The notes under the pieces are model-generated. The model did not search any database. It was not told where the DNA came from and saw only the letters and a list, made by a program, of their open reading frames with translations. A program made the translations under genes and the position numbers. Positions 1 through 8,254 of a stretch of 64,000 nt of DNA are shown one piece after another; positions within the stretch are counted from its first letter, which is position 1; every line of letters begins with the position of its first letter. The DNA lies in NCBI RefSeq assembly GCF_000739775.1, contig NZ_BBJH01000015.1:1-64000 (forward strand), in the 5' to 3' direction. The stretch comes from Paraburkholderia heleia NBRC 101817. GTDB taxonomy: Bacteria; Pseudomonadota; Gammaproteobacteria; Burkholderiales; Burkholderiaceae.

Positions 1-28
1 GCATTAACCCGCTTCCGCAAGCACAGGC

Positions 29-1042
29 TTATTGCGGCGCTTTCTGCACAGCAGCGGCGACCGCAGCGTCCTTCGCCAAGGCAACCTCTTCTGCGACGTC
101 CGCAAGCTGCTCTTGAGTCAGTTCTTCAAGCAGCGCCAGGTCGCGCTCGATGACCTGGGGGAGATGCGCACGCAGGAATTCCACCCACGTCCTGGTTTTC
201 GCGTCGACGAACTTGCGCGACGGATAGAGCGCGTACACGTTCGTCTTTTGCAGCTTGTGCTGCGGCAGCACGCGCACGAGCGTACCGTTACGCAGTCCTT
301 CTATTGCCGCGTAGACCGGCAACATCCCGATCCCCATCCCCTCGCGTATCGCCACCGCGAGCGATTCCGCGATATTCACCTGCACCGGTCCATCCACATG
401 CATCTCGACGCTGCCCTCGGGCCCCTCGAGCGTCCACTCATGCGCCGGGAACGCAGGCGATTTGAGAATCAGACAGTCGTGATGCGAGAGATCGGCGGGT
501 GTGCGCGGCGCACCGTGCGTATGCACATACCCAGGCGACGCGCACAGAATGCTATACGTCGACCCTAGCTGGTGGGAAACGAGATCGGAATTCGGCAACG
601 ATGACGCTGTGACCACCGAGACGTCACTGCTGCCCTCGAAAAGATCCGGCATCCGTTGCGAGAGCGTCAGCTCTACGGTGACTTCGGGATGAAGCGCGCG
701 ATAGCGCGAAATCGCCGGCAGCACGTACTGCTGACCAATACTCGCGAAGCTGTGCATGCGCAGCGCCCCGGCCGGGCGTTCGTGCGCGCAGCTCGCTTCC
801 TCTTCCGCGCTGTCGACGTCCGCGAGAATCTGCGAGCAGCGTTTGAGATAACGCTCGCCAGCGGGCGTGAGCGCAAGCCGGCGTGTCGAGCGGTTGAGCA
901 GGCGGGTGCGCAAATGCGCTTCGAGTTCCGACACCGCGCGCGACATTGCGCCGGTGGTCGAATCCAGCGACTGGGCCGCGGCCGTGAAGCTGCCCGCTTC
1001 CACGACGCGCACGAACACCCGCATGTTTTGTAACGTATCCAT
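29..1042 (-). CDS. LysR-family transcriptional regulator
   Basis: This 337-residue protein begins MDTLQNMRVFVRVVE and has a LysR-type winged HTH in about residues 1-60, followed by a substrate-binding-like effector domain with the usual GMGIGMLPVY segment. I placed the start at the ATG at 1042 because it is preceded by an AGAAGG ribosome site. The open frame continues upstream, but that extension has no family similarity. It is divergent from the FUSC efflux gene at 1200, a classic LysR/target arrangement, so it probably controls that gene in response to an aromatic acid or similar ligand (inference). The C-terminal tail is unusually rich in Ala and Glu. Its N-terminal half is strikingly like the LysR protein at 6959. 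Confidence 0.93.
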   Translation of the reverse strand: MDTLQNMRVFVRVVEAGSFTAAAQSLDSTTGAMSRAVSELEAHLRTRLLNRSTRRLALTPAGERYLKRCSQILADVDSAEEEASCAHERPAGALRMHSFASIGQQYVLPAISRYRALHPEVTVELTLSQRMPDLFEGSSDVSVVTASSLPNSDLVSHQLGSTYSILCASPGYVHTHGAPRTPADLSHHDCLILKSPAFPAHEWTLEGPEGSVEMHVDGPVQVNIAESLAVAIREGMGIGMLPVYAAIEGLRNGTLVRVLPQHKLQKTNVYALYPSRKFVDAKTRTWVEFLRAHLPQVIERDLALLEELTQEQLADVAEEVALAKDAAVAAAVQKAPQ

Positions 1043-1199
1043 CGGACCTTCTTGTTCGGTGCAGAAACGATATTGTCCGCCTCTCGGGGCGCGCCATTGT
1101 TGAGTGATCTGGAACGGAGGTTCCCCGCGCGTCCCATTAATGCGGCGCAATGACGCTCCTACAATCGGCCCTGTCTTCGAAATAGCCCGAGCGTTTGTC

Positions 1200-3419
1200 A
1201 TGAGCCGCCAGCCTGCGATACGTCGAGCGTTCGACTCGCGTCGGCGCGCGGGAATCATATGGCGCGCGGCCAGATGGGCGTTGCGCGACTGGCAGGCCAG
1301 CGACGGCGCGGTCTGGATTCATCTGCTGAAAACGGTCGCAGCCGGCTTGCTTGCCATGGGCATCTCCATGCTGCTGGACCTGCCGCAGCCTCGCATCGCG
1401 ATGACGACGGTGTTCGTCCTGATGCAGCCGCTCTCGGGCATGGTGTTCGCCAAGAGCTTTTATCGCATCGTCGGCACTGCGGTGGGAATGGTCGCGGCGG
1501 TGATGCTGGGGGCCGTGTTCATCCAGCAGCCCGAACTGTACATACTCGGGATGACGGGGTGGGTTGCCGCATGTACGGCCGCCGCCATGAGGAATCGCCA
1601 TTTTCGCTGGTACGGTTTCGTGCTCGCCGGCTATACCGCGGCGCTGATCGGCATTCCGCTCGTGATGCAGCCCAACGGTCTCTTCCTCGCCGCGCTTGGC
1701 CGCGGCGCCGAAGTGGCCGTTGGCATTCTCTGCTCGGGCATGGTCAGCGCGGTGATCGTGCCCCGACAGTCAGGCTCGTTACTCGATCGCACCCTGCGCT
1801 CACGCTATCTGAATTTTACTGCGTTCGCTGCGGCGGTGTTGGCTGGGCGGCTCGAAAGGGACGCATTCGAAGGGCGATTTGCGAGTCTCGTCGACGATGT
1901 CGTCGGCTTTGAGGCCACACGCGCTTTCTCATTTTTCGAAGATCCGACGATGCGCTCGCGCAGCGGTCCGCTTTCGCGCCTGAATTCCGAATTCATGGAT
2001 GCCTGCGCGCGGCTGCACGCATTGCGTCAGTTGCTCAAAAGGCTGCATTGGTACGATGCGGCGATCGCACCGCTCGCGCCATACTTCGGCGAGCTTGCCG
2101 CGCTGCTCGCTCAGCGGCCGAGCCGCAACGAAGGCGATCGCGCCTATGCGCGGCGGCTCGCCGATGGGCTCGAAGCTTTCCAGCGCACGCTCCCTCGTCA
2201 TGTGCGCGAGACGCGGCGGCCGCTCGAACACGCGCTGCCCGATGCGCTGCCCGACTTCGACACCTCGGCCGAACTCATCTATCGCTTCACGACCGAGATC
2301 GTGCGCTACAGCCGCACGTGGGCATCGCTCATGGAAGCGCGTCCCGCGCAGGAGCCGCGCGCAGCGCGCTACGTGCCCCGCACGAGCTGGTACGTGGTGG
2401 CATTCACCTTCGTGCGCACGGCCGTGGTGGTGGCGGTGCTGGGCTGGTTCTGGGTCGAGACCGACTGGCCGAGCGGCGGCCTCGCGATGATCGCGGCCGC
2501 GCTCACATGCGCACTCACCTCGTCGTCGCCGAACGCATCGCGCATGGCGGTGCAGATGGCGGTCGGTGCGGGCTTTGCCGCCGTGACGGGCTATCTCTTC
2601 ACCTGCTACGTCTATCCCAATGTCGACGGCTTTCCGTTGCTCTGCGCGACACTCGTTCCAGTGCTCGCGACAGGCGCTTTTCTCGCCACGCGCTCGCGCA
2701 TAGCGGGCTATGGCGTCGGCTTCTTGGTGTTCTTCTGTCTGCTGGCCGGTCCGGACAACGTGATCGTCTACACACCGGACTTGCTGGTCAACAATGGCAT
2801 CGCCGTCGTTGCCGCGATGCTGGTCGCTTCGCTCGCTTTCGCGGTGGTGTTTCCGCCGCACATGAACTGGCTCGTCGAGCGCATGTGCGTGTCGTTGCGC
2901 GGCCAGGTCGTGCTGGCCTGTCATGAGGAACTGGATGGTCTCGGTCAGCGCTTCCAGTCCGGTACGCACGACCTGATGCACCAATTGAGGCTCTTGCTGA
3001 ACGGGCGCCGCCAGGCGCACCGGCGCGCGCTGCGCTGGATGCTCGTGACGCTCGAAGTCGGGCATGCCGTGGTCGATCTGCGCAACGAGGCGCACGCGGC
3101 AGACTGGCTCGGCCGCCATGACGCGCGCTGGCGCGCGGCCCTCGCGCGCATACAGGAGGACATCGCGCATCTCTTCAGGAGCCCGGACGGCATTGCTCTC
3201 GATCGCGCGCTCGGTGCCGTGCGCGCCGCAACGTGGATTGCACAGGAGGCACTCGCGACGGTGCATCACGAGCGGGAAAAGCGGCACGACGTGCAACGGC
3301 TGCTGAGTCATCTGCACTTCATCCGCAGCGCACTGCTCGACCGCGATGCGCCGCTCGGGCCGCTGGCGCGCCGCGCACGCCGCATGTATGGGCCGCATAG
3401 ATCGTTGAAAACACAATGA
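1200..3419 (+). CDS. FUSC-family inner-membrane efflux protein (AaeB/fusaric-acid-resistance type)
   Basis: A 739-residue protein with the two-block architecture of the FUSC/AaeB family. A first hydrophobic block of about six helices (roughly residues 35-180) is followed by a long soluble segment, a second hydrophobic block (about residues 435-590) and a C-terminal cytoplasmic region. Family members export aromatic carboxylic acids, fusaric acid or drugs. The start is taken at the ATG at 1200 (MSRQPAIRR). Upstream in-frame starts at 1104 and 1140 are possible, and no start has a strong ribosome site. It is divergent from a LysR regulator. No membrane-fusion (AaeA) or outer-membrane partner is adjacent, so it may act alone or with unlinked partners. 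Confidence 0.9.
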   Translation: MSRQPAIRRAFDSRRRAGIIWRAARWALRDWQASDGAVWIHLLKTVAAGLLAMGISMLLDLPQPRIAMTTVFVLMQPLSGMVFAKSFYRIVGTAVGMVAAVMLGAVFIQQPELYILGMTGWVAACTAAAMRNRHFRWYGFVLAGYTAALIGIPLVMQPNGLFLAALGRGAEVAVGILCSGMVSAVIVPRQSGSLLDRTLRSRYLNFTAFAAAVLAGRLERDAFEGRFASLVDDVVGFEATRAFSFFEDPTMRSRSGPLSRLNSEFMDACARLHALRQLLKRLHWYDAAIAPLAPYFGELAALLAQRPSRNEGDRAYARRLADGLEAFQRTLPRHVRETRRPLEHALPDALPDFDTSAELIYRFTTEIVRYSRTWASLMEARPAQEPRAARYVPRTSWYVVAFTFVRTAVVVAVLGWFWVETDWPSGGLAMIAAALTCALTSSSPNASRMAVQMAVGAGFAAVTGYLFTCYVYPNVDGFPLLCATLVPVLATGAFLATRSRIAGYGVGFLVFFCLLAGPDNVIVYTPDLLVNNGIAVVAAMLVASLAFAVVFPPHMNWLVERMCVSLRGQVVLACHEELDGLGQRFQSGTHDLMHQLRLLLNGRRQAHRRALRWMLVTLEVGHAVVDLRNEAHAADWLGRHDARWRAALARIQEDIAHLFRSPDGIALDRALGAVRAATWIAQEALATVHHEREKRHDVQRLLSHLHFIRSALLDRDAPLGPLARRARRMYGPHRSLKTQ

Positions 3420-3548
3420 AAAAGCGGGTTCGCTCGATCGTGCTGCAGTCTGGAAATATGCCTTCCACCCCGCCCGCTTAATCAATTCCACCCTGGGTCA
3501 TATAGTCACATCACTGCTTCGCAGTACCCATTAGCACTGGAGAGTAAA

Positions 3549-3770
3549 ATGAAGTCCCTGAAGATCGCTGTTGTTGCCTGCTCGCTGTTTGCCGCCGCCG
3601 CTGCTTATGCACAGAACGAAGCACCGGTAGCGAGCGTCCCTCAGCAGGTCGCGCAGTCCGCTGCCCCGCAGGCAGCGCAAGCGCCCGCCCACCGCAAAAT
3701 CGTCAAGCCGGCAAAGAAGGATGAATGCGTCGGCCCGGTCAGCTTCTGCAATATTTATTTCGGCAGCTGA
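3549..3770 (+). CDS. small secreted protein of unknown function
   Basis: A 73-residue protein beginning MKSLKIAVVACSLFAAAAAYAQ, which is a clean Sec signal peptide with an AYA-Q cleavage site near residue 21. The mature part is Gln/Ala/Pro-rich, then has a basic stretch (HRKIVKPAKKDE). It ends with two cysteines in ECVGPVSFCNIYFGS that could form a disulfide. A GGAG ribosome site precedes the ATG. I do not recognise a named family. It is monocistronic between FUSC and the CoA transferase. It is probably a real periplasmic peptide-like protein, but no function can be assigned. Confidence 0.75.
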   Translation: MKSLKIAVVACSLFAAAAAYAQNEAPVASVPQQVAQSAAPQAAQAPAHRKIVKPAKKDECVGPVSFCNIYFGS

Positions 3771-3966
3771 GATCGAGAGCACGCCAGCCATGTGCAGGCG
3801 CACGCCGAGATCCCGTGCCGCGACGCCTTCATCCGGGCGCCGCGGCTTTGCGCATTGTGGCTGCGCAAAACATTGCAACAGTGCTTTGTGAAACTCGTAG
3901 TGCATGACCGCCGATGCAAGACCTGAAACCAGGCGCCAGGCGATCGGAGAATTTGTGGAGACTTTG

Positions 3967-5493
3967 ATGTACGAAGACCGTATTCGTTGTGCCGCCTTGC
4001 GCGGGAAAATCACTTCGGCTGCCGAGGCGGCTCAACTCGTGCGCAACGGCATGCGCGTTGGCGCGAGCGGCTTTACGCGCGCGGGCGACACGAAGGCCGT
4101 GCCGCTCGAGCTGGCGCGCCGTGCGCGCGAAGAGAAAGAGCCGCTGCGTATTACGCTGATGACGGGCGCCTCGCTCGGCCACGACGTCGATCGCATGCTG
4201 ACCGAAGCGGGTGTGCTCGAGCGCCGTCTGCCGTTCCAGGTGGACGCAACGCTGCGCAAGGCGATCAACCGCGGCGAAGTCATGTTCGTCGACCAGCATC
4301 TTTCGGAAACCGTGGAGATGCTGCGCGCGAACCTGCTCGGCAAACTCGATCTCGCGATCATCGAAGCCGCCGCGATCACGGAAACCGGCGCGATCGTGCC
4401 CACCACGTCGGTCGGCAATTCGGCAAGCTTCGCGATTCTCGCCGAGAAGGTCATCGTCGAGATCAATCTCGCACAGCCGCTCGCGCTCGAAGGCCTGCAC
4501 GACGTGTGGATTCCTGGTCGCCGCCCGCATCGCGATCCGCTGCCGATCGTCCGTCCGCAGGACCGCGTGGGTACGACCGCTATCGAAATTCCGCCGGAGA
4601 AGATCGCCGCCATCGTCATCACGAACGAGGCGGACAGCCCCTCGACCGTGCTGCCCGCCGACGAAGAAACCGCGCGCATTGCCGGCCATCTCATCGAATT
4701 CCTCCAGCATGAAGTGAAGCACGGCCGCATGAGCGCGCAACTGCCGCCGCTGCAGGCCGGCATCGGCACGATCGCGAACGCGGTGCTCTCGGGTTTCGTG
4801 GATTCGCCGTTCGAAGCGCTTACCATGTACTCCGAAGTATTGCAGGACTCGACTTTCGACCTGATCGATTCCGGCAAGATGGTGTTCGCCTCGGGCGCCT
4901 CGATGACGCTCTCCGCGCAGCGCCAGGCTCAGGTGCTCGCCGAACTCGACCGCTATCGCGACAAGCTCGTGCTGCGTCCGCAGGAAGTCAGCAACCATCC
5001 CGAAGTGATTCGCCGCCTCGGCTTGATTGCGCTGAACACCGCGCTCGAATGCGACATCTACGGCAACGTAAATTCCACGCACGTGGGCGGCACGCACATG
5101 ATGAACGGCATTGGCGGTTCGGGCGATTTCGCGCGCAATGCGTCGTGCGCGATCTTCGCGACCAAGGCGATTGCGAAGGACGGCCGCATTTCCAGCATCG
5201 TGCCGATGGTGCCGCACGTCGATCACAACGAGCACGACGTGGACGTGATCGTCACCGAACAGGGCCTGGCGGATCTGCGCGGACTCGCGCCGCGCGAACG
5301 TGCGAACCTCGTGATCGAGCGTTGCGCGCATCCGCTCTATCGCGACCTGCTGCGCGACTACTATCGCGACGCACTCAAGATTGGCGGCCAGACGCCGCAC
5401 GATCTCGCGCGCGCGTATGAAATGCATCTGCGCTTCAATCAAACGGGATCGATGCTGCCCGAAGCGACGGGCGGACTCGCCGCGAACGTATAA
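3967..5493 (+). CDS. acetyl-CoA hydrolase/transferase family protein (succinate:acetate CoA-transferase type)
   Basis: A 508-residue family I CoA-transferase of the AarC/ScpC/Cat1 group. These enzymes move CoA between acetyl-CoA, succinyl-CoA or propionyl-CoA and a free acid through a glutamyl-CoA thioester. The segment TMYSEVLQDS carries the likely catalytic Glu290, matching the position of Glu294 in AarC. The C-terminal GGSGDFARNA loop is typical of the oxyanion/CoA-binding region. The start at 3967 (MYEDRIRC) is preceded by GGAG; the longer frame from 3904 adds residues without family character. A strong terminator follows the gene. The preferred acyl partner cannot be read from the sequence. 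Confidence 0.9.
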   Translation: MYEDRIRCAALRGKITSAAEAAQLVRNGMRVGASGFTRAGDTKAVPLELARRAREEKEPLRITLMTGASLGHDVDRMLTEAGVLERRLPFQVDATLRKAINRGEVMFVDQHLSETVEMLRANLLGKLDLAIIEAAAITETGAIVPTTSVGNSASFAILAEKVIVEINLAQPLALEGLHDVWIPGRRPHRDPLPIVRPQDRVGTTAIEIPPEKIAAIVITNEADSPSTVLPADEETARIAGHLIEFLQHEVKHGRMSAQLPPLQAGIGTIANAVLSGFVDSPFEALTMYSEVLQDSTFDLIDSGKMVFASGASMTLSAQRQAQVLAELDRYRDKLVLRPQEVSNHPEVIRRLGLIALNTALECDIYGNVNSTHVGGTHMMNGIGGSGDFARNASCAIFATKAIAKDGRISSIVPMVPHVDHNEHDVDVIVTEQGLADLRGLAPRERANLVIERCAHPLYRDLLRDYYRDALKIGGQTPHDLARAYEMHLRFNQTGSMLPEATGGLAANV

Positions 5494-5530
5494 GGCTCAA
5501 GGCGCCCGCTGTTTCGGAGCACACCAAACA

Positions 5531-5564
5531 AAACGGGAGCACCGGCAACGGTGCTCCCGTTTTT
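5531..5564. terminator. strong, probably bidirectional rho-independent terminator
   Basis: A perfect 14-bp stem (AAACGGGAGCACCG pairing with CGGTGCTCCCGTTT) closes a GCAA tetraloop and is followed by T residues. The left arm starts with A residues, so the structure also gives a U-tract on the opposite strand. It sits between the convergent CoA transferase and the GlsB-like gene and can terminate both. Confidence 0.9.
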
Positions 5565-5583
5565 CATTGATGCCGCGAATTCG

Positions 5584-5835
5584 CTACGCTCGTCGCACGA
5601 GGCGGATGATGAAGAGCAGAATGACCGCGCCGACAATGGCGGTAATGATCGAGCTGATGATGCCAGCGCCGATATGAATGCCGAGCACACCGGCAAGCCA
5701 ACCGCCGATGAACGCGCCGACAATGCCGACGATGATATCGACGAACAATCCAAAACCCCCGCCTTTGACGAGAACGCCAGCGAGCCAGCCTGCGATTGCG
5801 CCGATGATGAGCCAGGCAATGATGCCGTGTTGCAT
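5584..5835 (-). CDS. GlsB/YeaQ/YmgE-family stress-response membrane protein
   Basis: An 83-residue, almost entirely hydrophobic protein starting MQHGIIAWLIIGAIAGWLAG. It has about three glycine-rich transmembrane helices, typical of the transglycosylase-associated YeaQ/GlsB family. These are small inner-membrane proteins induced by acid or general stress, with no defined biochemical activity. The start at 5835 has an AAGGGGGG ribosome site about ten bases upstream. It is a single gene ending at the shared terminator. Length matches the family. Confidence 0.93.
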   Translation of the reverse strand: MQHGIIAWLIIGAIAGWLAGVLVKGGGFGLFVDIIVGIVGAFIGGWLAGVLGIHIGAGIISSIITAIVGAVILLFIIRLVRRA

Positions 5836-6021
5836 ATGAATAGACCCCCCTTGTTGGCGTGAAAGAATCACGGTGAGTGGAGCTTAGTCCAAGGGCGAAT
5901 ATGCGTCCACGAAACGCGGCCAGAATTAACAGTTTTTGAAAACTGCCGCCGATAGTTTAAAAAAACGCAACGAATCAGAAATGCATTCGTAAGGAATGCC
6001 GGCCAGTGCAACGCGCGAGCT

Positions 6022-6729
6022 TCACTCGGGCGCGATTTCGGGTTCCGCAGCGGTCCAGCTCACGCTGGAAACGCCTTTTTCCATGCTCAGGCGGCTCGCC
6101 ATGAGCTCCAGCTTCGACTGGTACTTCGGATGCAGGCGCATCGTTGCCGTCACGCGCAAACGCGGCGGCTCGCCGGCCAAGTCCTCGCTCGTGAGGCTCT
6201 GGAACGAAAGCGGTGTGGAATACAAAGAATTCGAAAGCAGCGTGCGGATATGGACTTCGTCCTCTTCGCGGCAAACCACCGTAAGCACATAAGCGCGCAC
6301 GAGATCCGCATTCGAAACGGGCGACGCGTTGATGATGCGGCTCACCTCGCGCAGCACGGTATTCGTGAGCAGCACGACGGCGGTGCCGGCCACCGCCGGG
6401 CCGTAATGGCCTGCTCCGCACAGCACGCCCACGGCCGCCGAACACCAAAGCGTCGCCGCGGTATTGATGCCCTGAATCGAGCCCTTCTCGCGCATGATCA
6501 CGCCGCCGCCCAGAAAACCTACGCCTGAGACGACATAGGCGGCGATTTGCGTCACGCCGGTCGAGCCATTGCCGGTCAGCACGCCGAGCGTGACGAACAA
6601 GCATGCGCCGCTTGCCACGAGCGTGATCGTGCGCAGACCGGCCGTGCGTTGGCGAATCTGGCGTTCCAGGCCGATGGCGACGCCGCAGGCGAACGCCGCG
6701 AGAAGGCGCAGGGCGAATTCGAGAGTCAT
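6022..6729 (-). CDS. MgtC/SapB-family membrane protein
   Basis: A 235-residue protein. The first 130 residues hold four to five hydrophobic helices, with the MgtC signatures GVAIGLERQIRQRTAGLRT and GVGFLGGGVIMREKGSIQGINTAAT. The last 90 residues form a soluble ACT-like domain. Family members affect survival in low Mg2+ or inside hosts, and some modulate the F-ATPase; they are not proven Mg2+ transporters. The ATG at 6729 (MTLEFALRLL) is chosen because the upstream extension is non-hydrophobic and atypical. It is divergent from the LysR gene at 6959. Confidence 0.9.
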   Translation of the reverse strand: MTLEFALRLLAAFACGVAIGLERQIRQRTAGLRTITLVASGACLFVTLGVLTGNGSTGVTQIAAYVVSGVGFLGGGVIMREKGSIQGINTAATLWCSAAVGVLCGAGHYGPAVAGTAVVLLTNTVLREVSRIINASPVSNADLVRAYVLTVVCREEDEVHIRTLLSNSLYSTPLSFQSLTSEDLAGEPPRLRVTATMRLHPKYQSKLELMASRLSMEKGVSSVSWTAAEPEIAPE

Positions 6730-6958
6730 CGTTTTGTCATGAAGGCGCAGCGCGGCCGCACGCCATGCGGCTCTCGCGCAAGGCGTGGCGGGTGTATCGA
6801 GGTACCTCGGAGGCTCGTGGATCATACGCGGGACGGGGCGTTGCGCCAAGCTGTCCGTGCTGTCATGTTCGAGTCAGGATCAGGCCACGGCTCGTGGGCG
6901 ACACTACTCCCATTCGTATGGAGATGGGAATGGCAGGCCGAATGAACGGGAGTTTCTG

Positions 6959-8002
6959 ATGGATACGCTGCGCAATATGCGGGTCTTCGTGCGGGTGGTG
7001 GAGTCCGGCAGCTTCACGCGCGCTGCGGCGAGCGAAACGATGACGACCGCGCAGGTCTCGCGCGCGGTCACCGACCTGGAGTCGCGGCTGCGCACGCGGC
7101 TTCTTAACCGGACCACGCGGCGCATGTCGCTGACCGAAGCGGGCGAGCGCTACTTCCAGAGCTGCAAGCGCATTCTTGCCGACATCGAGCAGGCCGAGGC
7201 CGAAGCCGCCGCTGCGCACGCGAATCCCGCGGGCAAACTGCGCGTGTACGGTGGCACGAGTTTCGGGCAGCACTATGTCATGCCGCTCATCGCGCGTTAT
7301 CAACAGCATTTGCCGGAAGTCTCGGTCGATCTCACCATCGCTCAGCAGATGCCCGACATCATCGAGGAGGGCTTCGACGTGGCGGTCGTGGTGGCCGCCG
7401 AACTCGAGGACTCCGCGCTGATCTCCCAGCATCTGGGCAGCACCGCTGCCATTCTCTGCGCATCGCCTGCGTACTTGCGCACGCGCGGCGAGCCGCGATC
7501 GTTCGACGACCTCGAGGCGCACACCTGTCTGCACCTCACCGATGCGAGCCTGCCGGCCGGCCAATGGGTTTCCGAGGGGCCGCTTGGCGAGACCTTCCGG
7601 CATACGGGCGTGACGCCGTTCCAGGTGAACAATCCCGAAGCGCTTGCGCTCGCCATACGCGAAGGCATGGGCATCGGCCCGCTGCCGGTGCCGGTGGCGC
7701 TGCCCGGTCTCGCCGACGGTACGCTGGTGCGCGTGCTGCCCACGCACACCCTGCAAAAGCTCAACATCTACGCGCTGTACGCTTCGCGCCGCTATCTGGA
7801 CGCGAAGATCCGCACCTTCGTCGAGTTTTTACGCGAGAAGGTGCCGCTCGTGCTTGCCGAGCAGGAGACCGCGCTTGCCACGTGCGACGCGCCGCTTCGC
7901 GAGGTGGATGCACACGCGGGCCCGCGAGGGGCGCGTGCGCGCAGCGGCCGCGGCCGCGATCACAACACGCACGAGCTGGAGCGGCTGCGTCTTGTGAACT
8001 GA
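6959..8002 (+). CDS. LysR-family regulator of the adjacent RND pump (probable)
   Basis: A 347-residue LysR-type regulator beginning MDTLRNMRVFVRVVESGSFT, with an N-terminal HTH (about residues 1-60) and a C-terminal ligand-binding domain containing the GMGIGPLPVP segment. The ATG at 6959 follows GGGAG. The C-terminal 40 residues form an Arg/Gly/His-rich tail. It lies 252 bp upstream of, and on the same strand as, the RND permease gene, so control of that pump is plausible but inferred. The regulator at 29-1042 shares the same first block and the LRTRLLNR.TRR motif, so the two are paralogues that each neighbour an efflux gene. Confidence 0.92.
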   Translation: MDTLRNMRVFVRVVESGSFTRAAASETMTTAQVSRAVTDLESRLRTRLLNRTTRRMSLTEAGERYFQSCKRILADIEQAEAEAAAAHANPAGKLRVYGGTSFGQHYVMPLIARYQQHLPEVSVDLTIAQQMPDIIEEGFDVAVVVAAELEDSALISQHLGSTAAILCASPAYLRTRGEPRSFDDLEAHTCLHLTDASLPAGQWVSEGPLGETFRHTGVTPFQVNNPEALALAIREGMGIGPLPVPVALPGLADGTLVRVLPTHTLQKLNIYALYASRRYLDAKIRTFVEFLREKVPLVLAEQETALATCDAPLREVDAHAGPRGARARSGRGRDHNTHELERLRLVN

Positions 8003-8254
8003 AGCAGTCAAGAACGCGTCGCGAAGCGCGGGCGCGTTACGGCGCGTTTCGCGGCTACGGATTCCAGGCGCCTCGCGACGCTGCAGCGGCGATCTGTCTG
8101 CGTTCCCGTGCGCTTTCGCGCGTCTCTCGCGTTGCCTGTCAATTTCGCCATATTGGCGACAGCGACCTGCCACCGCCATTGCCTATGATGCGGCACCCGC
8201 TGGATGAATGCGTCCCTGTCTCAACCCCTCGCCTGAGTTGTCCGAAACACCGAC

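Noticed and set aside
1929..3491. Long open frame antisense to the FUSC gene
   Set aside because: Low-complexity Arg/His/Gln composition and no family similarity; the FUSC frame is the real gene.
3829..5442. Long open frame antisense to the CoA transferase
   Set aside because: It covers the coding frame of a clear enzyme and has no domain.
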